Source: Bordetella parapertussis (GTDB lineage: Bacteria; Pseudomonadota; Gammaproteobacteria; Burkholderiales; Burkholderiaceae_C). Taken from it: a DNA stretch of 16,521 nt. Made by a program: the position numbers and the translations under genes. Location: positions 1 through 16,521 of the forward strand of contig CAMDSU010000020.1 of the NCBI GenBank assembly GCA_945907335.1, read 5' to 3'. Below are positions 8,731 to 16,021 of the stretch, in pieces. The notes below the pieces were generated by a model. The model was not told the DNA's origin. It saw nothing but the letters and a program-made list of their open reading frames with translations, and made no database searches. Position 1 is the stretch's first letter. Each line of letters begins with the position of its first letter.

Positions 8731-9183
8731 ATGCAAATTATTCTTCTTGAAAAAGTCGTCAACTTGGGCAATCTCGGAGAGGTTGTCAAAGTGAAAGACG
8801 GTTATGCCCGTAACTTCTTGATTCCCTCTGGCCAAGCGCGCCGTGCGACCGGTGAAGCCATCAAAGAGTTTGAAGCCCGACGTGCTGAATTAGAAAAAGC
8901 AGCCCATGAAAAACTGCTCGCCGCCCAAAGCCAAGGCGAGAAACTGCAAGGAACCACTGTCAAACTCACGCAAAAAGCAGGGGTTGATGGTCGTTTGTTC
9001 GGTTCAGTGACAAACTTTGATATTGCTGAAGAATTGAGCAAAATGGGCTACGAAGTGACTAAGTCGCAAATCCGTATGCCCAAGGGCCCCATCAAAACTG
9101 TGGGTGATTCACCTGTCTCTGTGTCTTTGCACACGGATGTCTTGGTCGATGTACAAGTTGCTGTTTACGGCGAATCCGCATGA
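8731..9183 (+). CDS. rplI: Ribosomal protein bL9
   Basis: Large-subunit protein with two globular domains joined by a long helix. 150 aa, typical length. The N-terminal rRNA-binding domain shows the family signature [20 protein letters not shown] (about 13-32). The connecting helix is about 41-75, and the C-terminal domain starts near GRLFGSVTN. The start at 8731 is fixed by TAAGGAG (8718-8724), which overlaps the rpsR stop; the upstream open frame lies within rpsR. Last gene of the operon, followed by a terminator. Confidence 0.97.
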   Translation: MQIILLEKVVNLGNLGEVVKVKDGYARNFLIPSGQARRATGEAIKEFEARRAELEKAAHEKLLAAQSQGEKLQGTTVKLTQKAGVDGRLFGSVTNFDIAEELSKMGYEVTKSQIRMPKGPIKTVGDSPVSVSLHTDVLVDVQVAVYGESA

Positions 9184-9202
9184 TTTTGTTTTAGATTTCA
9201 AA

Positions 9203-9229
9203 AGCCGCTCCTCGGGGCGGTTTTTTTTT
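9203..9229 (+). terminator. Intrinsic terminator of the rpsF-rplI operon
   Basis: CCGCTC (9205-9210) pairs with GGGCGG (9215-9220) around loop CTCG, one T-G wobble included, followed by nine T (9221-9229). It should separate the ribosomal operon from dnaB. Confidence 0.92.
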
Positions 9230-9234
9230 GCCAG

Positions 9235-9287
9235 TTATGCACAGCTTTTAGGGGTATTCAGAGCTGTTCTCCACAAACTTATGCAAT
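9235..9287 (+). promoter_or_regulatory. DnaA-box-like cluster upstream of dnaB
   Basis: TTATGCACA (9235-9243) is an exact match to the DnaA-box consensus TTATNCACA. TTCTCCACA (9267-9275) differs by one base and TTATGCAAT (9279-9287) by two; the last overlaps the predicted -35. All three have the same orientation. AT content around them is high. The sequence match is direct; binding by DnaA is inferred. Confidence 0.5.
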
Positions 9288-9314
9288 GACAAATGGCATT
9301 CATTTCAATACTAT
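9286..9314 (+). promoter_or_regulatory. Predicted sigma-70 promoter of dnaB
   Basis: ATGACA (9286-9291; five of six -35 positions) and TACTAT (9309-9314; four of six -10 positions) are exactly 17 bp apart. The start point would lie near 9321, leaving a very short leader that still contains the Shine-Dalgarno. Confidence 0.5.
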
Positions 9315-9334
9315 TTCTGTTTTAGAGGATCAAC

Positions 9335-10741
9335 ATGTCTGTCGTCTTTCCGGAATTTGAAGAGTCATCCCCGACGATTGATCGTCAAATTGCACAACTG
9401 CGTATTCCACCGAATTCTGTAGAGGCGGAGTCAAGTGTGCTTGGCGGTTTGTTACTTGATAACTCAGCATGGGACAAGATTGGCGATATTCTCAGCGATG
9501 GTGATTTTTACAGGTACGAGCACAGGCTCATTTTTTCATCAGTTAGCACGCTTATAAATGGCAACCGTGCGGCTGACGTGATCACCGTGTTTGAACATCT
9601 GCAAAGCCAAGGTAAGGCCGATGAGGTAGGTGGCCTAGCGTTTTTGAATTCTCTAGCTCAGTATGTGCCCAGTTCTGCGAACATCAGAAGGTATGCGGAA
9701 ATAGTCAGAGAGCGATCTATTCTTCGCAAGCTTGTGAGCGTGAGTGATGAAATTGCGACATCCGCCATGAACACCAAGGGACGCCCTGTTCCCAATATCT
9801 TGGACGAAGCCGAGCAAAAAATATTCAATATTGGCGAAGAAGGCTCGCGCATGCGCCAAGGCTTTCAGTCGATGGGTAATTTGGTGGTGCAACTCTTGGA
9901 CCGTGTAGAGGAGATGTCGCAAAACCCAAACGATATCACTGGTGTCCCGACAGGATTTTTCGATCTTGACCGAATGACTTCGGGTATGCAAGCTGGCGAT
10001 TTAATTGTGCTTGCAGCTAGACCGTCAATGGGTAAGACGGCGCTTGCCATCAATATTGCTGAAAATGTTGCGCTGAATGAAGGCCTGCCTGTTGCAGTTT
10101 TTTCTATGGAGATGGGCGCCTCTCAATTGGCAATTCGTATCGTGGGTTCTATTGGTCGAATTGACCAAACCCGCTTGCGCACAGGTAAATTGTTAGATGA
10201 AGAATGGCCGCGTCTGACTGAGGCTGTTGAAAGATTACGAAACGTTTCTTTATCGATAGATGAAACTCCGGGTTTGACACCCTCTGAGCTTCGTGCAAGT
10301 GCCAGGCGATTGGCTCGTAATTGCGGCAAGTTGGGATTGGTTGTCGTGGATTATTTGCAACTCATGAGCGGCAGCAGTGGCGCTGATGGAGATAACCGCG
10401 CAACTGAGTTGGGTGAAATTTCCCGTGGTTTGAAAATGCTCGCCAAGGAGTTGCAATGCCCTGTGATTGCGTTGTCTCAGCTCAACAGGGGAGTAGAACA
10501 AAGAACCGACAAACGACCCATGATGAGTGATTTGCGTGAATCTGGTGCGATTGAACAAGATGCTGATGTGATCATGTTCATTTACCGTGACGATTACTAC
10601 AACAAAGACTCTAAGGAACCCGGGGTTGCAGAAATCATCATCGGTAAGCAACGTAACGGTCCGACAGGAACTGTCAAGCTGACATTCCTCAAGCCCATCA
10701 CGAAATTCGAATCGTATGCAGGTTCGAGTTCTGATTATTGA
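9335..10741 (+). CDS. dnaB: Replicative DNA helicase DnaB
   Basis: Hexameric 5'-3' helicase of the replication fork. 468 aa, usual length and without an intein. The N-terminal domain (about 18-125) opens with RIPPNSVEAESSVLGGLLLD; a linker follows, and the RecA-type motor starts near 205 (TGVPTGFFDLD). Walker A is ARPSMGKT with Lys234, Walker B is LVVVDYLQLM (about 337-346), and the DnaB signatures SQLNRGVEQR, DLRESGAIEQDADV and KQRNGPTG follow. AGAGGA (9324-9329) is the Shine-Dalgarno. It follows the rpsF operon as in many beta-proteobacteria but has its own promoter after the terminator. It ends 3 bp from the convergent PIN-PhoH gene with no terminator visible. Confidence 0.97.
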   Translation: MSVVFPEFEESSPTIDRQIAQLRIPPNSVEAESSVLGGLLLDNSAWDKIGDILSDGDFYRYEHRLIFSSVSTLINGNRAADVITVFEHLQSQGKADEVGGLAFLNSLAQYVPSSANIRRYAEIVRERSILRKLVSVSDEIATSAMNTKGRPVPNILDEAEQKIFNIGEEGSRMRQGFQSMGNLVVQLLDRVEEMSQNPNDITGVPTGFFDLDRMTSGMQAGDLIVLAARPSMGKTALAINIAENVALNEGLPVAVFSMEMGASQLAIRIVGSIGRIDQTRLRTGKLLDEEWPRLTEAVERLRNVSLSIDETPGLTPSELRASARRLARNCGKLGLVVVDYLQLMSGSSGADGDNRATELGEISRGLKMLAKELQCPVIALSQLNRGVEQRTDKRPMMSDLRESGAIEQDADVIMFIYRDDYYNKDSKEPGVAEIIIGKQRNGPTGTVKLTFLKPITKFESYAGSSSDY

Positions 10742-10744
10742 GGG

Positions 10745-12409
10745 TTACAGAACTTCGCTGGCAAAGTCCGCCAGTCTAGATCGCTCGCCTCTTGCGAGCG
10801 TGATATGGCCCCCATGCGGCCAACCTTTGAATCTGTCAACCGCAAATGTGAGACCTGAGGAGCCTTCTGTTAAGTAAGGCGTATCAATTTGGGCGATATT
10901 GCCCATGCAAATAATTTTGGTACCAGGGCCAGCGCGCGTGATCAGTGTTTTCATTTGTTTGGGCGTTAAGTTTTGCGCCTCATCAATGATGACAAATTTA
11001 TTTAAAAATGTTCGGCCACGCATGAAGTTAAGGCTCTTGATTTTGATCTTACTTTTGATTAACTCATTGGTCGCAGCGCGGCCCCATTCGCCAGCACTGG
11101 TATCGGTCTTTCCCAGAACTTCTAAATTGTCATCCAAGGCACCCATCCAAGGGCCCATTTTTTCTTCTTCAGTGCCAGGTAAAAAGCCGATATCTTCGCC
11201 GACACTGACGGTTGCTCGAGTCATGATTATTTCTGTGTAGCGACGTTCGTCCAGCACTTGAACCAGGCCAGCTGCCAAAGCCAACAAAGTTTTGCCAGTG
11301 CCAGCTGTACCCGTCAGAGTCACGAAATCGATCTCTGGGTCCATCAGCATATTCAGGGCGAAATTTTGTTCTCTGTTGCGAGTAGTGATGCCCCAAGCAG
11401 CATTCTTTAAGTGGCTGTAGTCTTTGAGGGTTTTGAATACCGCAGCTTTACCGCGAATCTCTGTGACCCTGGCATATAAGCTGGGCTCACCGGGGGATTC
11501 AAAGTAGATGAATTGGTTGATGTGCATATTGGCAACTACTGAACCGCTGATTCGATAGTAGGTGTGCCCTGCGCTTTGCCAACTTTCCACCGTTTTTGTT
11601 TGCGTGGACCAAAAGTCTTGAGACAAGGCCAGAGCGCCTGAGTACAGGAGATCGCCATCTTCAAGAGTCTTGTCGTTTTGATAGTCTTCAGCGTGTAAAC
11701 CCAATGCTCGCGCTTTGACCCGCATGTTGATGTCTTTACTGACCAACACCACTTGTCGCTTGGGGTAAACATCACCGAGTGCTTTGACAACGCCCAAAAT
11801 TTGGTTGTCAGCTTTTCCCTGTGGAAGGCTGGTAGGCAGGTCGAAAGTCAGCGGTACCGTTTGGAAGAACAGTTTTCCGCCCACATCTTTGTGACCGGTT
11901 GACGATAACTCCAAACCTGTAGATATGTCAGAGTTGCTGATACCAACCAATGCGTCAAGCGTGCGACTGGTTTGGCGGGCATTGCGCGCAACTTCAGTCA
12001 TGCCCTTTTTGTTGCTGTCGAGCTCTTCCAAAACTATCATGGGAAGAAAAATGTCGTGTTCTTCAAAACGGAACAAACACATTGGGTCGTGCATCAAAAC
12101 ATTGGTGTCGAGCACAAAGAGTTTTTGTGCGGATAATTTCTTTTTGGACACCACAGCACTCACAGTCTCAGCTTTCAGTTGGCTACTATCTGTTTTGTTA
12201 ACAGACAGCGCTTGTTTTTTTTCAGATTTTCGCGAGGCGGCAGGTTTTGAAAGTTCAGTGAACTCTTTGGGTTCAATCACAGGGCCAGTCAATATTTTTG
12301 ACAACGAAGACGTACTATTTTTTTTGCGAGCATCCAAACTTGACTTTGGTGTCGTTGTCTTCGCTTGAAGTAGGTCTGCTTTTTTTCGTGGTGCAGGCGG
12401 AAGTGGCAT
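10745..12409 (-). CDS. PIN-domain/PhoH-type ATPase (YlaK-like)
   Basis: Two-domain protein of 554 aa: an N-terminal PIN nuclease-like domain and a C-terminal PhoH P-loop ATPase. Residues 1-95 are Lys/Ser/Pro-rich and probably disordered. PIN domain about 96-230: FVLDTNVLMHDP with Asp101, LEELD (127-131), ADNQIL with Asp201 and SKDINMR with Asp226, so the acidic cluster for metal-dependent RNA cleavage looks intact. PhoH domain about 340-552: Walker A GTAGTGKT (367-374), Walker B FVIIDEAQN (472-480). Such fusions are widespread and have been described in mycobacteria as RNA helicase/RNase-like proteins; the role in beta-proteobacteria is not settled. It begins 3 nt after bcp with no clear Shine-Dalgarno, suggesting translational coupling. 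Confidence 0.92.
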   Translation of the reverse strand: MPLPPAPRKKADLLQAKTTTPKSSLDARKKNSTSSLSKILTGPVIEPKEFTELSKPAASRKSEKKQALSVNKTDSSQLKAETVSAVVSKKKLSAQKLFVLDTNVLMHDPMCLFRFEEHDIFLPMIVLEELDSNKKGMTEVARNARQTSRTLDALVGISNSDISTGLELSSTGHKDVGGKLFFQTVPLTFDLPTSLPQGKADNQILGVVKALGDVYPKRQVVLVSKDINMRVKARALGLHAEDYQNDKTLEDGDLLYSGALALSQDFWSTQTKTVESWQSAGHTYYRISGSVVANMHINQFIYFESPGEPSLYARVTEIRGKAAVFKTLKDYSHLKNAAWGITTRNREQNFALNMLMDPEIDFVTLTGTAGTGKTLLALAAGLVQVLDERRYTEIIMTRATVSVGEDIGFLPGTEEEKMGPWMGALDDNLEVLGKTDTSAGEWGRAATNELIKSKIKIKSLNFMRGRTFLNKFVIIDEAQNLTPKQMKTLITRAGPGTKIICMGNIAQIDTPYLTEGSSGLTFAVDRFKGWPHGGHITLARGERSRLADFASEVL

Positions 12410-12412
12410 GTA

Positions 12413-12898
12413 TCAAGCAGCAGCAGTAGATTTTTTCAGGGCTTTAACGGCTTTGAGAACTTCGTCTACATGGCCAGGTACTTTGAGGCCGCGCCATTCT
12501 TGTTTGAGCACCCCATCAGATCCAATCAGGAATGTGCTGCGCTCAATCCCTTTGACTTTTTTACCGTACATGATCTTATTTTTTACGACCCCGAACATAT
12601 GGCACATTTTTTCTTCGGTATCAGCAATCAATTCAAAAGGAAGTTCTAATTTTTCTTTGAAGCTGTCGTGTGACCTCATGTTGTCACGCGATACGCCAAA
12701 TATCACTGCACCAGCCTTTGTGAAATCCTTGAATTTGTCCCGAAATTGCATGGCTTCAGTGGTGCAGCCCGGCGTGTTGTCTTTGGGATAAAAGTAGAGA
12801 ATCACAGTTTGACCAACGTGAGACTGGTTGGTTACTTTGATGCCGCCAGTGGCGTTTGCTTCAAATTCGGGGAGGTGTTTATTGAGAACAATCGCCAT
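12413..12898 (-). CDS. bcp: Thioredoxin-dependent peroxiredoxin (BCP/PrxQ type)
   Basis: Reduces hydrogen peroxide and alkyl hydroperoxides in the cytosol. 161 aa. The peroxidatic cysteine is Cys45 in YPKDNTPGCTTEA; VIFGVSRD and GIERSTFLI are family blocks. E. coli BCP has a resolving Cys five residues after the peroxidatic one; here that position is Met50. The only other cysteine seen is Cys99 (EEKMCHMFGV), at a position where I recall related beta-proteobacterial proteins also carrying Cys, so the recycling route may differ. The start region has only a weak Shine-Dalgarno. It is upstream of, and probably co-transcribed with, the PIN-PhoH gene. Confidence 0.93.
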   Translation of the reverse strand: MAIVLNKHLPEFEANATGGIKVTNQSHVGQTVILYFYPKDNTPGCTTEAMQFRDKFKDFTKAGAVIFGVSRDNMRSHDSFKEKLELPFELIADTEEKMCHMFGVVKNKIMYGKKVKGIERSTFLIGSDGVLKQEWRGLKVPGHVDEVLKAVKALKKSTAAA

Positions 12899-13021
12899 GG
12901 TTCAGAATCCGTTGTGACTTTTTAGCCAAAGAAAATCTTTGGTAGAAATGCATTTTATCTCTAAATGGCCAAGCGTAAGTTGGCGGAGGATTCGGTGCCT
13001 GCTTGTTGTTGCTGGTGCCAG
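12899..13021 (-). promoter_or_regulatory. Hairpin-rich gap between the Mth938 gene and bcp
   Basis: This 123-bp non-coding stretch holds two perfect inverted repeats, CCAAAG-N5-CTTTGG (12926-12942) and GCCAA-N7-TTGGC (12968-12984). A 6-bp pair (GAATCC 12905-12910 with GGATTC 12988-12993) could enclose both. No T-run follows either hairpin, so neither looks like an intrinsic terminator, and I found no good promoter for bcp. It may be a structured bcp leader. Confidence 0.35.
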
Positions 13022-13402
13022 TTAAATAACGGCTTCTTCGAGTAGTAACACTGCAGTAACTTGGCGACCTTCAGAGGCTAACACATTGAATGTTCGGCAC
13101 GCTGCAGCGGTACCCATGGTCTCTACTCCTACGCCGTTGTTCATGAATGAAATCAAGTTGCAGGGAGGGATGAAAAATTGTTTTTTCCCGCAGCCCAAAA
13201 GCAAAATTTCACAGCCTGTTTTGAGCACCAAATCGCTTTGATCGGGCATGTCATTGAATAAGGGGTTTCCAAGCCATGGTTCTACAAAGCCGTGAGCACT
13301 GACAAGCAAGTGGTGGGAATAAGATTTTCCGTTAACTGCGATCCAACTGGGGCCATATGCGGTAATAGATAAGAGGTCTGATCGATCAGGCTGTAATTTC
13401 AT
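13022..13402 (-). CDS. Mth938-like domain (DUF498) protein
   Basis: Single-domain protein of 126 aa in the Mth938/DUF498 family (Pfam PF04430), related to the NDUFAF3-like fold; no bacterial biochemical function is established as far as I know. Visible family features are the central SDLVLKTGCEILLLGCGKKQFF (about 55-76) and the later GVGVETMGTAAACRTFNVLASEGRQV. No signal peptide or membrane helix. In many Burkholderiales this gene sits beside the alaA-like aminotransferase and hom, as here. It is divergent from alaA; its start is 85 bp from the alaA TTG. A perfect TATAAT on the minus strand (13450-13455) may be its -10, though without a good -35. Confidence 0.82.
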   Translation of the reverse strand: MKLQPDRSDLLSITAYGPSWIAVNGKSYSHHLLVSAHGFVEPWLGNPLFNDMPDQSDLVLKTGCEILLLGCGKKQFFIPPCNLISFMNNGVGVETMGTAAACRTFNVLASEGRQVTAVLLLEEAVI

Positions 13403-13441
13403 CGTGTCAACCAGAGTAAATGAGGAAAAACCCCCAAAATT

Positions 13442-13478
13442 ATGTTCAAATTATAGACTTTTCGTGAAAATTGAACAT
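13442..13478. promoter_or_regulatory. Inverted-repeat candidate operator between the Mth938 gene and alaA
   Basis: ATGTTCAA (13442-13449) and TTGAACAT (13471-13478) are a perfect 8-bp inverted repeat separated by 21 bp. Inside it TTTT-CGTG-AAAA (13459-13470) forms a second small dyad adjoining the right arm, leaving a 9-nt bulge (ATTATAGAC) on the left. It overlaps a minus-strand TATAAT and ends at the base before the alaA Shine-Dalgarno. It may be a regulator site or a leader hairpin; which one is not decided by sequence. Confidence 0.5.
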
Positions 13479-13487
13479 GGAGTTGAG

Positions 13488-14714
13488 TTGAAAACCATTC
13501 AAAAATCATCCAAGCTGGACAATGTTTGTTACGACATTCGCGGCCCTGTCTTAGAAAAAGCGCGTCAGATGGAAGAAGAAGGGCACAAGATCATCAAACT
13601 TAACATCGGAAATCTTGCGGTGTTTGGTTTCGATGCGCCTGAAGAAATACAACAAGACATTATTCGAAATTTGCCAGGTGCTGCCGCTTATTCTGACAGC
13701 AAAGGCATTTTTGCAGCACGTAAAGCGGTGATGCAATATAGCCAGCAACAAGGCATAGACGGTGTCGGATTAGATGATATTTATTTAGGTAATGGGGCCA
13801 GTGAATTGATCGTGATGGCAACCAATGCCCTACTCAATACGGGCGATGAGTTGTTGCTTCCGGCCCCTGACTACCCTTTGTGGACGGCCGCAGTCAGTTT
13901 GTCAGGCGGCACACCTGTGCATTACCTGTGTGACGAGGCCAATGGATGGATGCCTGATTTGCAAGATATCAAATCGAAAATCACAAAAAATACCAAAGGC
14001 ATTGTTGTTATCAATCCCAACAACCCAACAGGCGCTCTTTATTCAGACGAGCTTTTAAAAGGTATTGTTGAACTCGCCAGAGAACATGGCCTCATCATTT
14101 TTGCTGATGAGGTTTACGACAAAGTTTTGTATGACGATGTGCACCACACAGCACTTGGAAGCTTGTCTAAAGATGTCTTGACCTTAACGTTTAATTCGCT
14201 GTCTAAAAGCTATCGGTCTTGCGGATACCGTGCCGGCTGGTTGATTGTTTCGGGTGACAAAAAGCCTGCCAAAGATTACATTGAGGGTTTGAATATGCTC
14301 TCGTCTATGCGCTTGTGCGCCAATGTGCCCGGTCAAAGTGCTATTCAAACCGCACTTGGGGGCTACCAAACCATCAATGACTTGATCAAGCCTGGCGGTA
14401 GATTGCGCCGACAACGTGACCTGGCTTATGAATTGATCACTGCCATACCCGGGGTCACTTGCGTGAAACCGCAGGCTGCTTTGTATATGTTCCCTAAGCT
14501 TGATCCAAAGATGTATCCCATTAAAAACGATCAGCTATTTATCAATGAATTATTGCAAGACACGAAAGTACTATTGGTTCAAGGAACAGGGTTTAATTGG
14601 CCATCGCCAGACCATTTCCGTATCGTTTTCTTGCCCCACGAGGATGAACTCCGTGTTGCTATAAACCGTATCGCTAAGTTTTTGGACAACTACCGAAAGA
14701 ACCCCACATGTTGA
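13488..14714 (+). CDS. alaA: AlaA-type alanine/glutamate-pyruvate aminotransferase
   Basis: PLP-dependent class I aminotransferase that makes alanine from pyruvate and glutamate. 408 aa from a TTG start, near the family length (about 405). Features: N-terminal SSKLDNVCYDIRGPVLEKA, LNIGNLAVFGFDAP, substrate motif NPNNPTGALY (about 183-192), FADEVYDKVLYD, and the PLP lysine Lys240 in SLSKSYRSCGYRAGW. The open frame reaches 13404, but the upstream residues do not resemble the family. TTG 13488 begins MKTIQKSSKLD, the usual family start, and has GGAG (13479-13482) 5 nt upstream; GTG 13464 is an alternative (eight residues longer). Its end overlaps hom by 7 bases. Substrate could instead be a related amino acid; alanine synthesis is inferred from similarity. 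Confidence 0.9.
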   Translation: MKTIQKSSKLDNVCYDIRGPVLEKARQMEEEGHKIIKLNIGNLAVFGFDAPEEIQQDIIRNLPGAAAYSDSKGIFAARKAVMQYSQQQGIDGVGLDDIYLGNGASELIVMATNALLNTGDELLLPAPDYPLWTAAVSLSGGTPVHYLCDEANGWMPDLQDIKSKITKNTKGIVVINPNNPTGALYSDELLKGIVELAREHGLIIFADEVYDKVLYDDVHHTALGSLSKDVLTLTFNSLSKSYRSCGYRAGWLIVSGDKKPAKDYIEGLNMLSSMRLCANVPGQSAIQTALGGYQTINDLIKPGGRLRRQRDLAYELITAIPGVTCVKPQAALYMFPKLDPKMYPIKNDQLFINELLQDTKVLLVQGTGFNWPSPDHFRIVFLPHEDELRVAINRIAKFLDNYRKNPTC

Positions 14715-16021
14715 AACCTATGCAGATTGGCCTGATTGGTTTTGGCACAGTGGGCAGTGGTACCTATCAATTATTAAAACGCAACCAACATCAGATTCAA
14801 AGACGCCTGGGCCGTGCGTTGCATATCAGCATGGTTGCTGATTTGGATACAGAAAAAGTCAAATCGGTGGTTGACGCAGATTGCATCGTGGTTTCCGATG
14901 CAAACGAGATCATTTCTCGACCAGATATCGATGTTGTGATTGAGTTAATTGGTGGTTATGGCTTTGCCCTAGAAGTGGTGTCAAAAGCGCTGCAATCTGG
15001 AAAGCACGTGGTAACAGCCAATAAAGCCTTGTTAGCCACTCACGGCCAGACAATTTTTCAATTGGCCAGAAAAAATGCTTGCATGGTGGGCTTTGAGTCA
15101 TCCGTCGCAGGCGGAATTCCAATCATCAAAGTGGTGCGAGAAGGCTTGGCCGCCAACCAAATCGAATGGATAGCGGGCATCATCAACGGAACGACCAATT
15201 TCATATTGACGCAAATGCATGAAAAGTCATGGACATTTGCACATGCTTTGGAGCAAGCCCAAGCATTGGGTTACGCTGAAGCAGATCCAACTTTTGACAT
15301 TGAGGGAACGGATGCTGCACATAAGTGCAGTTTGCTCGCAGCAATTGCATATGGCATTCCTATTCCCTTTCCCCAAGCTTATGTTGAGGGCATCACGCAA
15401 CTTCAATCTAAAGACATGCAATTTGCAGCCCAATTAGGGTATCGAATCAAATTGTTAGGAATTACAAAGCGCACACAAAGAGGTGTTGAAGTTCGGGTAC
15501 ACCCCTGTTTGATTTCGGAGCGTTCTTTGATCGCCAATGTAGAAGGTGTAATGAATGCTGTCATGGTGCATTCCGATGCATTGGGTACAAGTATGTATTA
15601 CGGTAAGGGGGCCGGCGGGGAACCCACTGCAAGTGCGGTGATTGCAGATTTGATTGACATATCCAGAGCACAAACTAATGTTGTCGAAAATCGTATTCCC
15701 CATTTGGCTTTTCAAGATGAGTCCATCGAATTTCCTGATATTTTGGATATCGAGGCTGTGCTCACTTGTAACTACTTAAGAATCTCTGTTGCTGATCAAC
15801 CGGGAGTTTTGGCCAGTATCACAAGTATTTTGGCTGAGTATGGAATAAGTGTTGACGCCATGCTGCAGCAGCCTGCTGATGCAACCAGCAAGCAAACCGA
15901 ACTCATCATTTTGACCCATGAAGCCAAAGAGGGGGTGATGAACCAAGCTATTACAAAAATTCAAAAATTACCTATGGTTTTGCTTCCGGTGGTTCGTATT
16001 CGCAAGGAAGATTTCAACTGA
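14708..16021 (+). CDS. hom: Homoserine dehydrogenase
   Basis: NAD(P)H-dependent reduction of aspartate-4-semialdehyde to homoserine, the branch step to threonine and methionine. 437 aa, monofunctional (no aspartokinase domain). Rossmann motif GLIGFGTVGSGTY (8-20), catalytic-domain block VVTANKALLATHG (about 101-113), GIINGTTNFIL and EADPTFDIEGTDAAHKCSLL follow. A C-terminal ACT domain begins near 355 (ISVADQPGVLASITSILAEYGISVDAM) and is the usual site of threonine feedback control. Start ATG 14708 overlaps the alaA stop; ATG 14720 is a possible shorter start. Shine-Dalgarno is weak, so coupling to alaA is likely. Confidence 0.95.
   Translation: MLKPMQIGLIGFGTVGSGTYQLLKRNQHQIQRRLGRALHISMVADLDTEKVKSVVDADCIVVSDANEIISRPDIDVVIELIGGYGFALEVVSKALQSGKHVVTANKALLATHGQTIFQLARKNACMVGFESSVAGGIPIIKVVREGLAANQIEWIAGIINGTTNFILTQMHEKSWTFAHALEQAQALGYAEADPTFDIEGTDAAHKCSLLAAIAYGIPIPFPQAYVEGITQLQSKDMQFAAQLGYRIKLLGITKRTQRGVEVRVHPCLISERSLIANVEGVMNAVMVHSDALGTSMYYGKGAGGEPTASAVIADLIDISRAQTNVVENRIPHLAFQDESIEFPDILDIEAVLTCNYLRISVADQPGVLASITSILAEYGISVDAMLQQPADATSKQTELIILTHEAKEGVMNQAITKIQKLPMVLLPVVRIRKEDFN

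Noticed and set aside
10782..10800. CGCTCGC/GCGAGCG hairpin as a terminator for dnaB
   Set aside because: It has no T-run after the stem on either strand and is part of conserved PhoH codons (R-G-E-R-S-R); kept only as a structural curiosity.
11925..12368. Plus-strand open frame of 147 codons opposite the PIN-PhoH N terminus
   Set aside because: The Ser/Lys-rich low-complexity region on the other strand explains the lack of stops; the protein is not recognisable.
12952..12980. TAAAAT on the minus strand as bcp -10
   Set aside because: The hexamer 17 bp upstream (ACTTAC) bears no resemblance to a -35, so a promoter call is not supported.
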